Shown here: positions 16,602-25,447 of the stretch, piece by piece
Numbering within the stretch: position 1 is the stretch's first letter
Layout: every line of letters starts with the position of its first letter
Source: Alcaligenaceae bacterium CGII-47
GTDB lineage: Bacteria; Pseudomonadota; Gammaproteobacteria; Burkholderiales; Burkholderiaceae_B
Direction: 5' to 3'
Assembly (NCBI GenBank): GCA_019166125.1
Contig: JAHTBO010000013.1
Span: 1-42,947 of the forward strand
DNA length: 42,947 nucleotides
Notes under the pieces: model-generated
Database searches by the model: none
Told to the model about the DNA's origin: nothing
The model's input: only the letters and a program-made list of their open reading frames with translations
Translations under genes and position numbers: made by a program

Positions 16602-17489
16602 ATGAAATTTTCCACCTTGACTATCGATGGTGCACCGTGCCCCGTCGTAATTGACGACCAGAGGTCCATTTATTGGGCAGTACGGGACCTGATACCTGGC
16701 TTTAGCGGTACCCTCCTGGATATCATCGAGGACTACGCCAAGATTGAAAAGCAACTCGCGTCGTTGCCCGATAGCGGTAGCAAACTCGATATGTCCTTGC
16801 TATGCGCGCCCATTCCAAGGCCACGTCGCAATATCTTCTGTGTAGGCCTCAATTATCGTGCGCACGCTGATGAGGTTGCCTCGACCCAAATCGCCATAGC
16901 GCCGGATAAAAATGATAAGACCAAACCCAATACCTGGCCGATCATCTTTACCAAGATGCCCGAATGCGTCATTGGTCCGAATGATGCCATCGAGCTCCCT
17001 CGGGCGATTTCCGAACAGATCGACTATGAGGCCGAACTTGCCGTGATTATCGGCACAGGGGGCAAAAATATCCAGGCAAAGGACGCGATGAGCCACGTGT
17101 TTGGTTTTACGGTATCGAACGATGTTACCTCGCGTGATGTTCAGGCTCGTCATAAACAATGGGTATTGGGCAAGTCGTTTGATACTTTTTGCCCTATGGG
17201 CCCGTGGATCGTGACGGCCGATGAACTCATTGCCAACAATGCCGAGATCAGCTGCTGGGTAAATAATGAGCTGCGTCAGCAATCAAATACCGGCAACATG
17301 ATATTCGATATTCCAACGCTTATCGAGACCTGCTCACGCGGGCTGACTCTGTATCCCGGAGACATTATCCTTACCGGCACCCCAGCCGGCGTGGGCATGG
17401 CAATGACGCCACCGAAATATCTCGAGTCCGGCGATACAGTACGAGTTGAAATTAAAGGTATAGGTGTTCTTGAGAACACTTGCAAATAG
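16602..17489 (+). CDS. Fumarylacetoacetate hydrolase (FAH) family enzyme
   Basis: A 295-residue FAH-fold protein, start ATG after GAGG. The metal site is visible: E143 and E145 in DYEAELAVIIG and D174 in SNDVTSRDVQ, with KSFDTFCPMGPWIV and IILTGTPAGVG completing the active site. Family members are Mg/Mn-dependent C-C hydrolases, decarboxylases, isomerases or hydratases of beta-diketo and 2-oxo-4-enoate acids, such as 2,4-diketo-3-deoxy-sugar hydrolases. An N-terminal extra domain of about 75 residues is present, as in the sugar-acid and homoprotocatechuate branches. In this cluster it probably cleaves or hydrates a keto acid left after nitrogen removal. Exact reaction unknown. Confidence 0.88.
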   Translation: MKFSTLTIDGAPCPVVIDDQRSIYWAVRDLIPGFSGTLLDIIEDYAKIEKQLASLPDSGSKLDMSLLCAPIPRPRRNIFCVGLNYRAHADEVASTQIAIAPDKNDKTKPNTWPIIFTKMPECVIGPNDAIELPRAISEQIDYEAELAVIIGTGGKNIQAKDAMSHVFGFTVSNDVTSRDVQARHKQWVLGKSFDTFCPMGPWIVTADELIANNAEISCWVNNELRQQSNTGNMIFDIPTLIETCSRGLTLYPGDIILTGTPAGVGMAMTPPKYLESGDTVRVEIKGIGVLENTCK

Positions 17490-17561
17490 TCCGCCTTAGG
17501 ACTTGCCAAATAAGCTGACGGCTCCTTTTGAGAATGCGTCTTTCGTAAAGGTGGAAACTTA

Positions 17562-18173
17562 ATGATTAACGAAAAAAATCTTATAACTGAGATACTGGTC
17601 CCAGGTGGACATGGGCGTTCATTCGAAGTCCAGAAGGGGCAATATCTGCAAATTATCGACGTGGAAGGCCAGCAAGTTGCTGACTTCTACGCCTTCAACA
17701 GCCAAAACCACCAAGAACGGCTATCCCCGCCCCACACACGGACTTCACTTCGTTCTTTGACTATAAAAGTCGGGGATCTGTTGCGCTCAAGCCTGCGCAA
17801 TCCCATGTTCGAAGTTATCGAAGACACAGCCCAATCACATGACCTACTTATCGCCGCCTGTGACGAGCAGCGATACCTAGTCGACTATGGTGTCTCAGAC
17901 CATCGAAGCTGCGTCGCGAACTTCGAGGAAGTGTTGCAACCCTACGGCATCAGTCGGGACATGTTTCCAGAGCCATTCAATATCTTCCAGAGCACGCTTA
18001 TCGAGCCTGACGGCACATTGGTTCAACAGACATCTCCAACCAAAGCCGGGGAATACATCCTCATGAAGGCCCAGATGGATGTTATTGGGGCAGTTTCGGC
18101 ATGCCCCATGGATCTAAACCTGATAGGTGGCTCGAAAATATCGGACATCATGGTGCGTATCTATGATCAGTGA
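17562..18173 (+). CDS. DUF1989 protein (urea-carboxylase-associated / carboxyguanidine deiminase-like)
   Basis: A 203-residue DUF1989 protein, start ATG behind AAGGTGG. Conserved putative metal ligands and active residues can be placed: C100 in AACDEQRY, H114 and C117 in DHRSCVANF, and C181 in SACPMDLN. The family includes CgdA/CgdB, the two subunits of carboxyguanidine deiminase encoded beside guanidine/urea carboxylases. Here only one DUF1989 gene is present, and no carboxylase or urease-type gene lies nearby, so the substrate is probably a different C-N compound. The placement between an FAH enzyme and a Rid protein, upstream of a TRAP importer, suggests hydrolytic release of ammonia in a short catabolic path. 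Confidence 0.85.
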   Translation: MINEKNLITEILVPGGHGRSFEVQKGQYLQIIDVEGQQVADFYAFNSQNHQERLSPPHTRTSLRSLTIKVGDLLRSSLRNPMFEVIEDTAQSHDLLIAACDEQRYLVDYGVSDHRSCVANFEEVLQPYGISRDMFPEPFNIFQSTLIEPDGTLVQQTSPTKAGEYILMKAQMDVIGAVSACPMDLNLIGGSKISDIMVRIYDQ

Positions 18174-18272
18174 TTATCAATTCCGACTTTGATTGCCCCT
18201 TCAAGCAATTCCGAGCAATTTACTTGCGCTCGTGAATCTATTAACGATCTCAATTTCATAGGAGAGATTTAA

Positions 18273-18674
18273 ATGGTTAACAAGAAATCAATTCCCTTTG
18301 GTGATGGCATGGGGATGAAGGTAGCGTTCTGCAATGCAATAGCAGCAGAAGAGTCCAGCATCAAACGCCAAATCTGGGTATCTGGTCAAATCGCGATTGA
18401 TGAAAAGGGCACGCTTGTTGGAAAAGGTGATATGGCAGCACAAACAGAACAGGTCATCAAGAACCTCCAGACAGCGCTCAAGGAGTTTGACGCCACGTTG
18501 GATGATATTGTGCAGGTAGTGGTTTATGTCACCGATATGTCAAGCCTAAAGAGTATTCACGATGTCCGTTTGAAATATTTTAATTCACCCTATCCCACCA
18601 GCACCTTGATTCAGGTATCGGGCTTTGTAAATCCTGATGCATTGATCGAGATCAGTGCAATTGCAGTTGTCTGA
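18273..18674 (+). CDS. Second Rid-family protein without the catalytic arginine
   Basis: A 133-residue Rid/YjgF protein, start ATG with AGGAGAG upstream. QIWVSGQIAIDEKGTLVG and LDDIVQVVVYVTDMSSL show the fold. The P-x-R-[ST] arginine is again missing: the segment reads PYPTSTLIQVSGF, with serine 110 in that place. It is clearly diverged from the Rid protein at 15336-15746, so this is not a recent duplication. The two may act on different intermediates or form a mixed trimer. It lies just upstream of the TRAP transporter genes. Confidence 0.87.
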   Translation: MVNKKSIPFGDGMGMKVAFCNAIAAEESSIKRQIWVSGQIAIDEKGTLVGKGDMAAQTEQVIKNLQTALKEFDATLDDIVQVVVYVTDMSSLKSIHDVRLKYFNSPYPTSTLIQVSGFVNPDALIEISAIAVV

Positions 18675-18702
18675 TCAATCTAAATATATTAATAGCGCGA
18701 AA

Positions 18703-18720
18703 CCGCCTTCAAGTTGGCGG
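18703..18720 (+). terminator. Intercistronic hairpin before the TRAP genes
   Basis: CCGCC at 18703-18707 pairs with GGCGG at 18716-18720 around an 8-base loop, between the second rid gene and the TRAP binding-protein gene. No T run follows. It may stabilise or attenuate the message; a weak call. Confidence 0.3.
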
Positions 18721-18752
18721 GTCTAGCGACACAACATTAAAATGGAAGAGAC

Positions 18753-19814
18753 ATGAATAGACGATCATTTTTGAACAGATCAGTTACCGCCGCGGCACTG
18801 GTTAGTGTGCCGGCAGTCGTATCTGCACAAGAAAAAAACATCCGACTCAGAATGCAATCGAGTTGGCCAAAGGGGGTAGAGTCACAATATCATGCTGATC
18901 TCTTTGCCGAGAAAGTGAAGGACCTTAGCAATGGTCGGCTCACGATTCAAAGCCTAACATCCGGCAGTGTAGTAGGTGGCTTGGACGTATTCGATGCTGT
19001 GAATAAGGGCGTGATTGATATCTCTCATAGTATGGCATCCTATTGGTTGGGGAAGGAGGCGTCAGCGCCAATGTTTGCAGCCGTACCTCTCGGGATGGAT
19101 GCACTTGAATATACGATGTGGTTTTATCAGAGTAATGGCCTTGATCTCTGGAAAGAGATGTACTCGAAATATAATTTCGGCTTTGTTGGCGCCTGCGGAT
19201 TGAATACTGCTGAGGACTTTTTATGGTCCCATAAGCCCATCACTAAATTAAGTGATTTCGACGGGTTAAAAATCCGTACCGTTGGCTATTGGGGTGAGAT
19301 TGTCAGCAAACTGGGCGCACGCGTGATGACGCTTCCAGGTGGGGAAGTCTATGGCGCGCTAGAAAAGAAAGTGCTGGATGCCGCTGAGTTTGCTAATCCG
19401 TCAGCCGACTATGTGATGGGGTTCCATCAAATATGTAAGTATGTCCACGTGCCTGGCGTACATCAGCCAACAACAATTTCCGAAGTTATTTTTAATAAGA
19501 AATCATGGGACAAGCTCTCGCCCGAGCTTCAACTAATTGTCAAGGAAGCAGCAAAGACAACAACGTTTGAATCTTGGGGGCATTGCATCATTGAGGATGC
19601 CAAGGCCTTGAAAAAATTCCAGGATTACGGCACGGAAATTGTCAGGCTCTCTCCAGAGTTTATTGCTTCCCTAAAGGAAGCTGCGGACAAATACTACCAA
19701 GAGAAAAAAGCAAGCGATCCTTTCTTTGCCAAGGTTTTTGATTCACAACAGGAAATTAGGCAACAACACAATTATTGGGCTGGCTACATGGTGCCAGATA
19801 TCGGTAAAGCCTAA
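18753..19814 (+). CDS. TRAP transporter solute-binding protein, DctP family
   Basis: A 353-residue periplasmic protein. The N-terminus MNRRSFLNRSVTAAALVSVP has a twin-arginine-type motif (RRSFL) and cleavage is likely after VSAQ. The mature part starts IRLRMQSSWPKG, and RTVGYWGEIVSKLGARVMTL with ALEKKVLDAAEFANP forms the ligand-binding region; the arginine of KIRTVG normally binds a carboxylate. This predicts an organic-acid-type ligand. Members of this subgroup (TRAP-T, 2-keto acid-like) usually bind 2-oxo or hydroxy acids. Followed after 222 bases by the small and large permease genes. Confidence 0.9.
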   Translation: MNRRSFLNRSVTAAALVSVPAVVSAQEKNIRLRMQSSWPKGVESQYHADLFAEKVKDLSNGRLTIQSLTSGSVVGGLDVFDAVNKGVIDISHSMASYWLGKEASAPMFAAVPLGMDALEYTMWFYQSNGLDLWKEMYSKYNFGFVGACGLNTAEDFLWSHKPITKLSDFDGLKIRTVGYWGEIVSKLGARVMTLPGGEVYGALEKKVLDAAEFANPSADYVMGFHQICKYVHVPGVHQPTTISEVIFNKKSWDKLSPELQLIVKEAAKTTTFESWGHCIIEDAKALKKFQDYGTEIVRLSPEFIASLKEAADKYYQEKKASDPFFAKVFDSQQEIRQQHNYWAGYMVPDIGKA

Positions 19815-20036
19815 ACATTCGGGATATGCCGTCTTCCAGCACGGTATCGACGACTTAATGTGACATTTTTGTCTAAAGGTATTTGATATCACGCTGGGGG
19901 TCGGCTTTATATAGCCATGAACACTTGGCCGCCGCTTACCCCGAGATCCTTGTCTCCCGAGTGGGCCGAATGTATTGGTATATATACCGCGATGCCCGGC
20001 CGTTCATTGCAATCCGCACTTGAAAGGTAGAAGTGA

Positions 20037-20543
20037 ATGAAAACTCTGTTGTCTGCCATAGACCGACTCAATATGCTGGTGGGTGAGTTCAGCAAATGGC
20101 TTATTGTAGTCGTAGCCGTCATCATGACTTATGACGTTGTAATGAGGTACGCATTTAACGACCCGAGCATTTGGGTTTTTGATATAAGCTATATGCTTGG
20201 CGGTGCATTTTTTGCACTGGGGATGGGCTATACCTTGCTCAAGGAATCTCATGTGCGGGTCGATGTTTTCTATTCGTATCTTTCAAAGCGAAATCAGGCA
20301 ATAGTTGACGTGGTACTTACAGCGTTACTATTTTTTCCGACTTTCGGATTACTAATTTTTTATCTTGTCCCATTTGTCTATGATTCGTGGATAACATCCG
20401 AAAAATCTCTTATAAGTTTCTGGCGGCCGGTCATGTATCCGTTCAAAGCTGTCTTTTTGATTAGCGTCATCTTACTGTTCCTTCAAGGATTTAGCGATTT
20501 TATACGCAATATACAGTTCATCTTTGAGGGAGAAAAATCGTGA
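20037..20543 (+). CDS. TRAP transporter small permease, DctQ family
   Basis: A 168-residue membrane protein with four hydrophobic helices: WLIVVVAVIMTYDVVMRYAF, SYMLGGAFFALGMGYTLL, VVLTALLFFPTFGLLIFYLV and AVFLISVILLFLQGF. RVDVFYSYLSKR between helices 2 and 3 is typical of DctQ proteins. It joins the large permease to form the Na+-driven channel fed by the DctP protein. ATG 20037 follows AAGGTAGAAG. The 222-base gap before it contains only a weak imperfect hairpin near 19,823-19,848 and no gene. Confidence 0.88.
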   Translation: MKTLLSAIDRLNMLVGEFSKWLIVVVAVIMTYDVVMRYAFNDPSIWVFDISYMLGGAFFALGMGYTLLKESHVRVDVFYSYLSKRNQAIVDVVLTALLFFPTFGLLIFYLVPFVYDSWITSEKSLISFWRPVMYPFKAVFLISVILLFLQGFSDFIRNIQFIFEGEKS

Positions 20544-21880
20544 TGGCTACCTTTACGACAGAGCTAAATACCCTGCTCATGTTTTCCTTGTTGTTGTTCG
20601 GGGTCCTTTTGGGCTATCAGATAGCGTTTGTGCTCGCCGGGCTGGGGTTGTTCTTTGGTCTGAGTTTGTTTGGAATGGATTTCTTTGGATCTTTCATTTT
20701 AAATTTTCTTGCTGTAATGAGTAATTATGTATTACTGGCAATCCCGCTTTTTATATTAATGGGTAATGTGCTAGAGCGATCCGGCGTTAGCGACCGCTTG
20801 TTCAGCGCAATTTATATTCTTAGTGGAAGGCTACCAGGCGGGCTGGCTTTCGCGACAACGATTCTCGCTACAGTTTTCGCAGCTTGTACCGGGGTGGTCG
20901 GTGCTTCAGTGGTTACCATGGGTTCCTTATCCCTACCCGCCATGCTAAAACGGGGCTATGACAAGCGCATGGCCTCGGGACTGATTTGTGCAGCAGGATG
21001 TCTGGGCGTACTTATTCCACCTAGCATCATGATTGTCGTCTATGGCCCAGTGGCAGGGATTCCAGTTGGGACGCTGTTCATGTCTGCGATCGGGCCCGGC
21101 CTGATGCTGGCACTCAGCTACATGCTGTATATTCTTATTCGCTGTGCGATCAACCCGAAGCTTGGTCCCCCCATGAGCGCTGAGGAATATGCAGCGATTA
21201 CCTTACGTGAGAAGGTTCGGGTACTGGGCACATCTTTTTTCCCACCCGTTGTATTAATCCTTGCGGTGCTGGGCACAATTTTCCTGGGGATCGCCGCGCC
21301 CACCGAGGCAGCGGCTGTCGGCGCGTGTGCATCAATTGCGCTGGCGTTTGCATACAAGCGATTCAGCTTTAAGATGCTCGGCGGTGCGTCCGAATCGACG
21401 CTACGCACGACATGCATGATCCTCACCATGACGGCTTGCGCGACGCTTTTTGTGTCGACCTTCATGGCGATGGGCGGCGGGGAAGTCGTCGAACACTTGA
21501 TGCTTGGAATTCCATACGGCAAATGGGGCGTGTTCTTTATGATGCTCTTGACCGTTTTTGTTCTTGGAATGTTTTTAGACTGGATCCCCACCGTTCTGGT
21601 TGTTGTGCCGATCTTCACCCCCATAGCGGCGTCACTTGGATTTGATCCGGTTTGGTTTGCAACGATGCTCATCGTGGCCCTGCAATTGTCCTATCTGACG
21701 CCACCTTTTGCACTGGCAGTCTTTTATTTCCGTGGCGTCGCACCACCCGATATAACGATGCGGGACATCTATATATCAGTTCTGCCATATGTCGGACTAC
21801 AGTTCACCGTCCTCTGGCTGTGTATCGCTTTCCCTCAAATTATTCTATGGCTACCCACTGCGCTGGGGCGGGCGTTCTAA
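20543..21880 (+). CDS. TRAP transporter large permease, DctM family
   Basis: About 445 residues with roughly twelve hydrophobic helices. Signature stretches include VLLAIPLFILMGNVLERSGV, AACTGVVGASVVTMGSLSLP and LGVLIPPSIMIVVYG, and the C-terminal half repeats the pattern with APTEAAAVGA and LTPPFALAVFYFRGV. These are hallmark motifs of the DctM ion-coupling subunit. The gene overlaps the dctQ stop; a GTG at 20540 with better ribosome spacing is an alternative start. It ends the cluster, 120 bases before a convergent TetR gene. Confidence 0.9.
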   Translation: MATFTTELNTLLMFSLLLFGVLLGYQIAFVLAGLGLFFGLSLFGMDFFGSFILNFLAVMSNYVLLAIPLFILMGNVLERSGVSDRLFSAIYILSGRLPGGLAFATTILATVFAACTGVVGASVVTMGSLSLPAMLKRGYDKRMASGLICAAGCLGVLIPPSIMIVVYGPVAGIPVGTLFMSAIGPGLMLALSYMLYILIRCAINPKLGPPMSAEEYAAITLREKVRVLGTSFFPPVVLILAVLGTIFLGIAAPTEAAAVGACASIALAFAYKRFSFKMLGGASESTLRTTCMILTMTACATLFVSTFMAMGGGEVVEHLMLGIPYGKWGVFFMMLLTVFVLGMFLDWIPTVLVVVPIFTPIAASLGFDPVWFATMLIVALQLSYLTPPFALAVFYFRGVAPPDITMRDIYISVLPYVGLQFTVLWLCIAFPQIILWLPTALGRAF

Positions 21881-21927
21881 ACCGAGCCGGCAAGATACAG
21901 CGTGAATCGATCCGGTGAGCTTAGCTG

Positions 21928-21956
21928 TACTCAAGCGCCTGAGGAAGCGTTGAGTA
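21928..21956. terminator. Hairpin between convergent dctM and tetR genes
   Basis: TACTCAAGCGC and GCGTTGAGTA pair over about 10 bp with one bulged G. It sits between two converging genes, a common place for a bidirectional terminator, but no T run is present on either side, so the call is weak. Confidence 0.35.
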
Positions 21957-22000
21957 TGGACGAGCATACCGGAGTTCACGATCTCTGCTTCTGGGCTTCA

Positions 22001-22630
22001 TCAAGGTTGCAATGATGCCATTAAAAATCGTCGGTGGGCGTCTCTGAGCGATGCCAGCTCTTGCGTGCTGGTTTCAATATCCGAAATCAAATGCCAGAGC
22101 GAAGCAAATACGCTGGGCGCAAGAATCAGCACATAATTTTCAGCGACGGCGCCCGCGCGAATCTCGCCACGCGCAACGCAACGATCGACCATGGCTTGCT
22201 GCTGATCAAGATAAGGTTTGATGACTTCGTTACGCCAGCGTTTAAGCAGATGGGGCGCGCGGCCACCTTCGGCAATCATAAGCCGGAATACCGCCAGAAA
22301 GGTTGGATCCTCAAGGCGGTCATAGGCCCCGGAAATAAAGGTATCCACGATCTGCTCTAGCGATTCACCATCAAGGCATCGGGTCTCGAATCCAGTAAAG
22401 GACGGCACCAGCACCTTCATCAATAGCGCTTCGAAAATCTCCTCTTTGCCAGAGAAATGAGCGTAAATCCCCGCCTTGGACAGACCAACACGCTGAGCGA
22501 TTTTCTTAACAGAGGTTGCTGCGTAGCCATAAGCACTGAACTCGGCCAGTGTGGCACGAAGAATCTGTTCCTTGCGCACCTCGGGCCGCAGCCGAACACG
22601 CTTTCGCTTGACGCCTACCTCCTTACTCAT
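22001..22630 (-). CDS. TetR/AcrR-family regulator
   Basis: A 209-residue repressor. The N-terminal DNA-binding domain is plain: RKEQILRATLAEFSAYGYAA, then TSVKKIAQRVGLSKAGIYAHF and SGKEEIFEALL, the TetR helix-turn-helix. The helical C-terminal domain (about 75-209) resembles the TetR_C group linked to RND and ABC exporters (FLAVFRLMIAEGGRAP, WRNEVIKPYL). It is divergent from the exporter operon, with a strong palindrome in the gap that is the likely operator. Basic residues KRKRVRLRP extend the N-terminus. Its inducer is unknown. Confidence 0.9.
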   Translation of the reverse strand: MSKEVGVKRKRVRLRPEVRKEQILRATLAEFSAYGYAATSVKKIAQRVGLSKAGIYAHFSGKEEIFEALLMKVLVPSFTGFETRCLDGESLEQIVDTFISGAYDRLEDPTFLAVFRLMIAEGGRAPHLLKRWRNEVIKPYLDQQQAMVDRCVARGEIRAGAVAENYVLILAPSVFASLWHLISDIETSTQELASLRDAHRRFLMASLQP

Positions 22631-22750
22631 AACGATCGTCCACAGTAGAAAATACTAAATTTGTCATGATGAATTTCATTGGATCCGCCCCGATGAACGT
22701 TTACCTGGTGCAGCGCATTTGGCCACAAACACCATCACATTCAACTATAC

Positions 22751-22800
22751 CTAACGACCGTACGGTAGTTAGTTGATCTCTATCAATATGTGCATAAGAT
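22751..22800 (+). promoter_or_regulatory. TetR operator and exporter promoter
   Basis: A 22-bp palindrome at 22751-22772 has arms CTAACGACCGT and ACGGTAGTTAG, with 10 of 11 pairs matching. Immediately after it, TTGATC (22773-22778) and TAAGAT (22795-22800), 16 bases apart, make a plausible -35/-10 pair for the exporter operon. A related GTTAACTATC sequence occurs at 22821-22830. The repressor gene upstream would control both directions. Operator by symmetry; promoter moderate. Confidence 0.55.
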
Positions 22801-22846
22801 GCAGCCGTTATAGTAGAAACGTTAACTATCCCTAGCGCTGAAATAA

Positions 22847-24352
22847 ATGAAGATTCACTTGAAAAGCACCCGTCCAATGCGGCTTGGGGCACTGGTGCTT
22901 ACCACGGCGCTGGCGGGGTGCGCGCCGCTTTCGCTACGCGAACTGCCTGCCACACCCATCGCCGAGAACTGGCCCTCCGATGCCGCCGCCGCTCTAACAC
23001 AGCAAGGTCCAAGCGCCGCCGAACTTCACTGGCGCGACTACTTTACACACCCCGGGCTGCAACGGGCCATTGGGCAGGCGCTTGCAAACAATCCTGACTA
23101 TCGCATGGCGCTCTTGCGCGTAGAAGAAGCACAGGCGGCCTACGGCATCCAGCGGGCCAACCAATTCCCAACTCTTGGCTTGGGCGCCAGCGCTGCCCGC
23201 GCGCGCGTGCCTGGCGAGTTGAATATTTCAGGCGAATCGGTCGTGGCATCAAAATACGAGGCGTACGCAGGACTAAGCAATTGGGAGCTTGACCTTTGGG
23301 GGCGCGTGCGCAGTCTGAAAGATGCTGCCCTGCAAGATTATCTGGCTACCGATGCAGCCCAACGGGCAGTGCGAATTACGCTGATCGCCAACGTGGCAAA
23401 TGCATGGTTGGGACTGCGCGAGCTGGACGAACGCATCGCCCTGGCGCGACAGACCATTGCCTCACGCGAGGAGTCATACCGAATTTTTCACCGGCGTCAC
23501 GATGTGGGGGCAACGTCTTTGCTTGAGTTGACTCAGGTTGAAACCCTGCTTATCCAGGCTCAGGAGCTTGGCAACCAGCTCGAGCATGCGCGTTCGGCTC
23601 AGGCCCACGCGCTGGCAGTGTTATTGGGTGACACGCACGTCGAATTTCCGGAAATGGCCAAAGATCCCGTTCCGGATAGTCAGATCTTCGCACCACTGCG
23701 TGTTGGGCTGCCCTCCGCGCTGCTCACCGAACGTCCGGACATTATTGCTGCCGAGCATCGCCTTGAAGGTGCAAATGCGAATATCAAAGCGGCCCGAGCG
23801 GCGTTCTTTCCAGCAATCAGTCTGACTGGAAATTTCGGAACCGCCAGTGTCGGGCTAGATAAGCTGTTCAGCAGCGGCAGTCGCGCCTGGGCCTTCTCAC
23901 CATCTATCTCCTTGCCGATTTTCGATGCAGGCCGCCGCCGTGCCAACCTGGACCTGGCCGAAGTACGCAGCGACCTGGCTGTCGCCAATTATGAAAAAAC
24001 CATACAAACTGCGTTTCGTGAAGTAGCCGACGCCCTCTCAGCACGTCAGTGGCTGATCGAGCAAGTCACTAATATGAAAGCCTTGGTCGACGCCCAGACT
24101 CGGCGAGCAAGGCTGGCGCAATTGCGGTATGACAGTGGCGCCGCAGCATACCTTGAAGTACTGGACGCGCAACGCGGCTTGCTCGAGGCCCAGCAGCAGC
24201 TAGCGCAGGTCAAGCGCAGCTTGCTATCTACTCATGTGTCGCTGTATGCAGCGCTAGGCGGGGGTGCCGGCACAGTGGTTCCTGATAACGCCCCGGTGCC
24301 GGCGGCAACGGCCAAAATACCGACCACCTCTCCCCCAGTCACTACAAAATAA
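22847..24352 (+). CDS. Outer-membrane efflux lipoprotein (OprM/NodT family)
   Basis: A 501-residue outer-membrane factor. The signal sequence ends in the lipobox LAGC (cysteine about residue 25), so the mature protein is lipid-anchored. Two repeated OEP domains are seen, with NPDYRMALLRVEEAQAAYGI, LGASAARARVPGE and LSNWELDLWGRVRSLKDAAL in the first, and RPDIIAAEHRLEGANANIKA, FFPAISLTGNFG and SISLPIFDAGRRRANLD in the second. These are the usual landmarks. It forms the outer channel of the tripartite pump whose inner parts are the next three genes. A Pro/Thr-rich tail ends the protein. First gene of the operon. Confidence 0.92.
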   Translation: MKIHLKSTRPMRLGALVLTTALAGCAPLSLRELPATPIAENWPSDAAAALTQQGPSAAELHWRDYFTHPGLQRAIGQALANNPDYRMALLRVEEAQAAYGIQRANQFPTLGLGASAARARVPGELNISGESVVASKYEAYAGLSNWELDLWGRVRSLKDAALQDYLATDAAQRAVRITLIANVANAWLGLRELDERIALARQTIASREESYRIFHRRHDVGATSLLELTQVETLLIQAQELGNQLEHARSAQAHALAVLLGDTHVEFPEMAKDPVPDSQIFAPLRVGLPSALLTERPDIIAAEHRLEGANANIKAARAAFFPAISLTGNFGTASVGLDKLFSSGSRAWAFSPSISLPIFDAGRRRANLDLAEVRSDLAVANYEKTIQTAFREVADALSARQWLIEQVTNMKALVDAQTRRARLAQLRYDSGAAAYLEVLDAQRGLLEAQQQLAQVKRSLLSTHVSLYAALGGGAGTVVPDNAPVPAATAKIPTTSPPVTTK

Positions 24353-24362
24353 GGTTTCAACG

Positions 24363-25439
24363 ATGGCGATGTCCACCTCCCTCAAAAAAGCAATGATTGT
24401 CGCGACGGTACTGGCTGTTGCCGGCCTTGGCTGGTATGCCTGGAGCACAATGGTTGATAACGGGCCTGGCGAAGGCTTCGTCAGCGGCAACGGCCGGATC
24501 GAAGCAGTAGAAATTGATGTCGCAACAAAACTTCCCGGTCGCGTCGAAGAAATTTTGGCCAAAGAAGGCGACTTTGTGAAAAAGGGGCAGGCGCTGGCCC
24601 GTATGCAGCTTGACACCCTCCAAGCGCAGCGGGATGAGGTCGAAGCCGGGCGCCAGGAAGCGCTGCATGCAGTGTCTGCTGCCCAGGCTCAGGTTGCGCT
24701 ACGGGAAAGTGACGTAACCGCCATGCGTGCGGTCGTCGCTCAACGAGAAGCAGAGCTTGACGCCGCACGCCGCCGGCTCGCCCGCTCAGAGACACTTTCA
24801 AAAGAAGGCGCATCATCTCGACAAGAGCTCGACGATGACCGCGCGCGCGTTCGCAGCGCTGAAGCTGCGTTGGTCGCATCTACGTCACAAGTGCTTGCCA
24901 GTCTGGCCGCCGTGGACGCTGCCAAGGCGCAAAAAACCGGCGCAAAGGCTCGGGTAACGGCCACAGAAGCAAGCATGGCGCGTGTCCAGGCAGACATCAA
25001 CGACAGCTTGCTCAAGGCGCCGCGTGACGGCCGCATTCAGTTCCGGGTGGCCGAACCAGGCGAAGTTTTAGGTTCGGGTGGCCGAGTGCTCAACCTGGTC
25101 GATCTGGCAGACGTCTACATGACCTTCTTCCTGCCCGAGACCGTCGCCGGACGTGTTGCCATAGGAACCGAAGCACGCATCATTCTGGATGCCGCCCCTG
25201 AACTGGTGATTCCCGCGCATATTTCGTTTATCGCCAGCACAGCGCAATTTACGCCCAAGACCGTGGAGACCGAATCCGAACGGCAGAAACTCATGTTCCG
25301 AGTTAAAGCGCAAATCCCACCTGACCTGCTGCGCAAGCATCTGGAACAAGTGAAGACGGGCTTGCCTGGCGTGGCCTGGGTCAAGTATGACGCCAACAAG
25401 ACATGGCCGGACTGGCTTGCTATCAAAGTGCCCGAGTAA
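24363..25439 (+). CDS. HlyD-type periplasmic adaptor (YhiI-like)
   Basis: About 358 residues from ATG 24363, preceded by TAAGG; this start gives an N-terminal membrane anchor ([19 protein letters not shown]). A biotinyl-lipoyl-like half ([31 protein letters not shown]), a long coiled-coil hairpin (about 80-205) rich in Ala/Gln/Arg, the second lipoyl half ([20 protein letters not shown]) and a beta-barrel domain follow in order. It bridges the ABC exporter to the outer-membrane factor. In E. coli the equivalent order is yhiI-rbbA-yhhJ, which matches this gene and the next two. Confidence 0.9.
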   Translation: MAMSTSLKKAMIVATVLAVAGLGWYAWSTMVDNGPGEGFVSGNGRIEAVEIDVATKLPGRVEEILAKEGDFVKKGQALARMQLDTLQAQRDEVEAGRQEALHAVSAAQAQVALRESDVTAMRAVVAQREAELDAARRRLARSETLSKEGASSRQELDDDRARVRSAEAALVASTSQVLASLAAVDAAKAQKTGAKARVTATEASMARVQADINDSLLKAPRDGRIQFRVAEPGEVLGSGGRVLNLVDLADVYMTFFLPETVAGRVAIGTEARIILDAAPELVIPAHISFIASTAQFTPKTVETESERQKLMFRVKAQIPPDLLRKHLEQVKTGLPGVAWVKYDANKTWPDWLAIKVPE

Positions 25440-25447
25440 CATCCGCC

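Noticed and set aside
21118-21672. Minus-strand open frame (184 codons) inside the TRAP large permease
   Set aside because: The plus strand encodes an unmistakable DctM protein; the reverse frame has no recognisable motif.
24264-24362. Earlier start for the HlyD protein inside the outer-membrane gene
   Set aside because: It would put basic, unrelated residues before the membrane anchor; ATG 24363 has TAAGG at good spacing.
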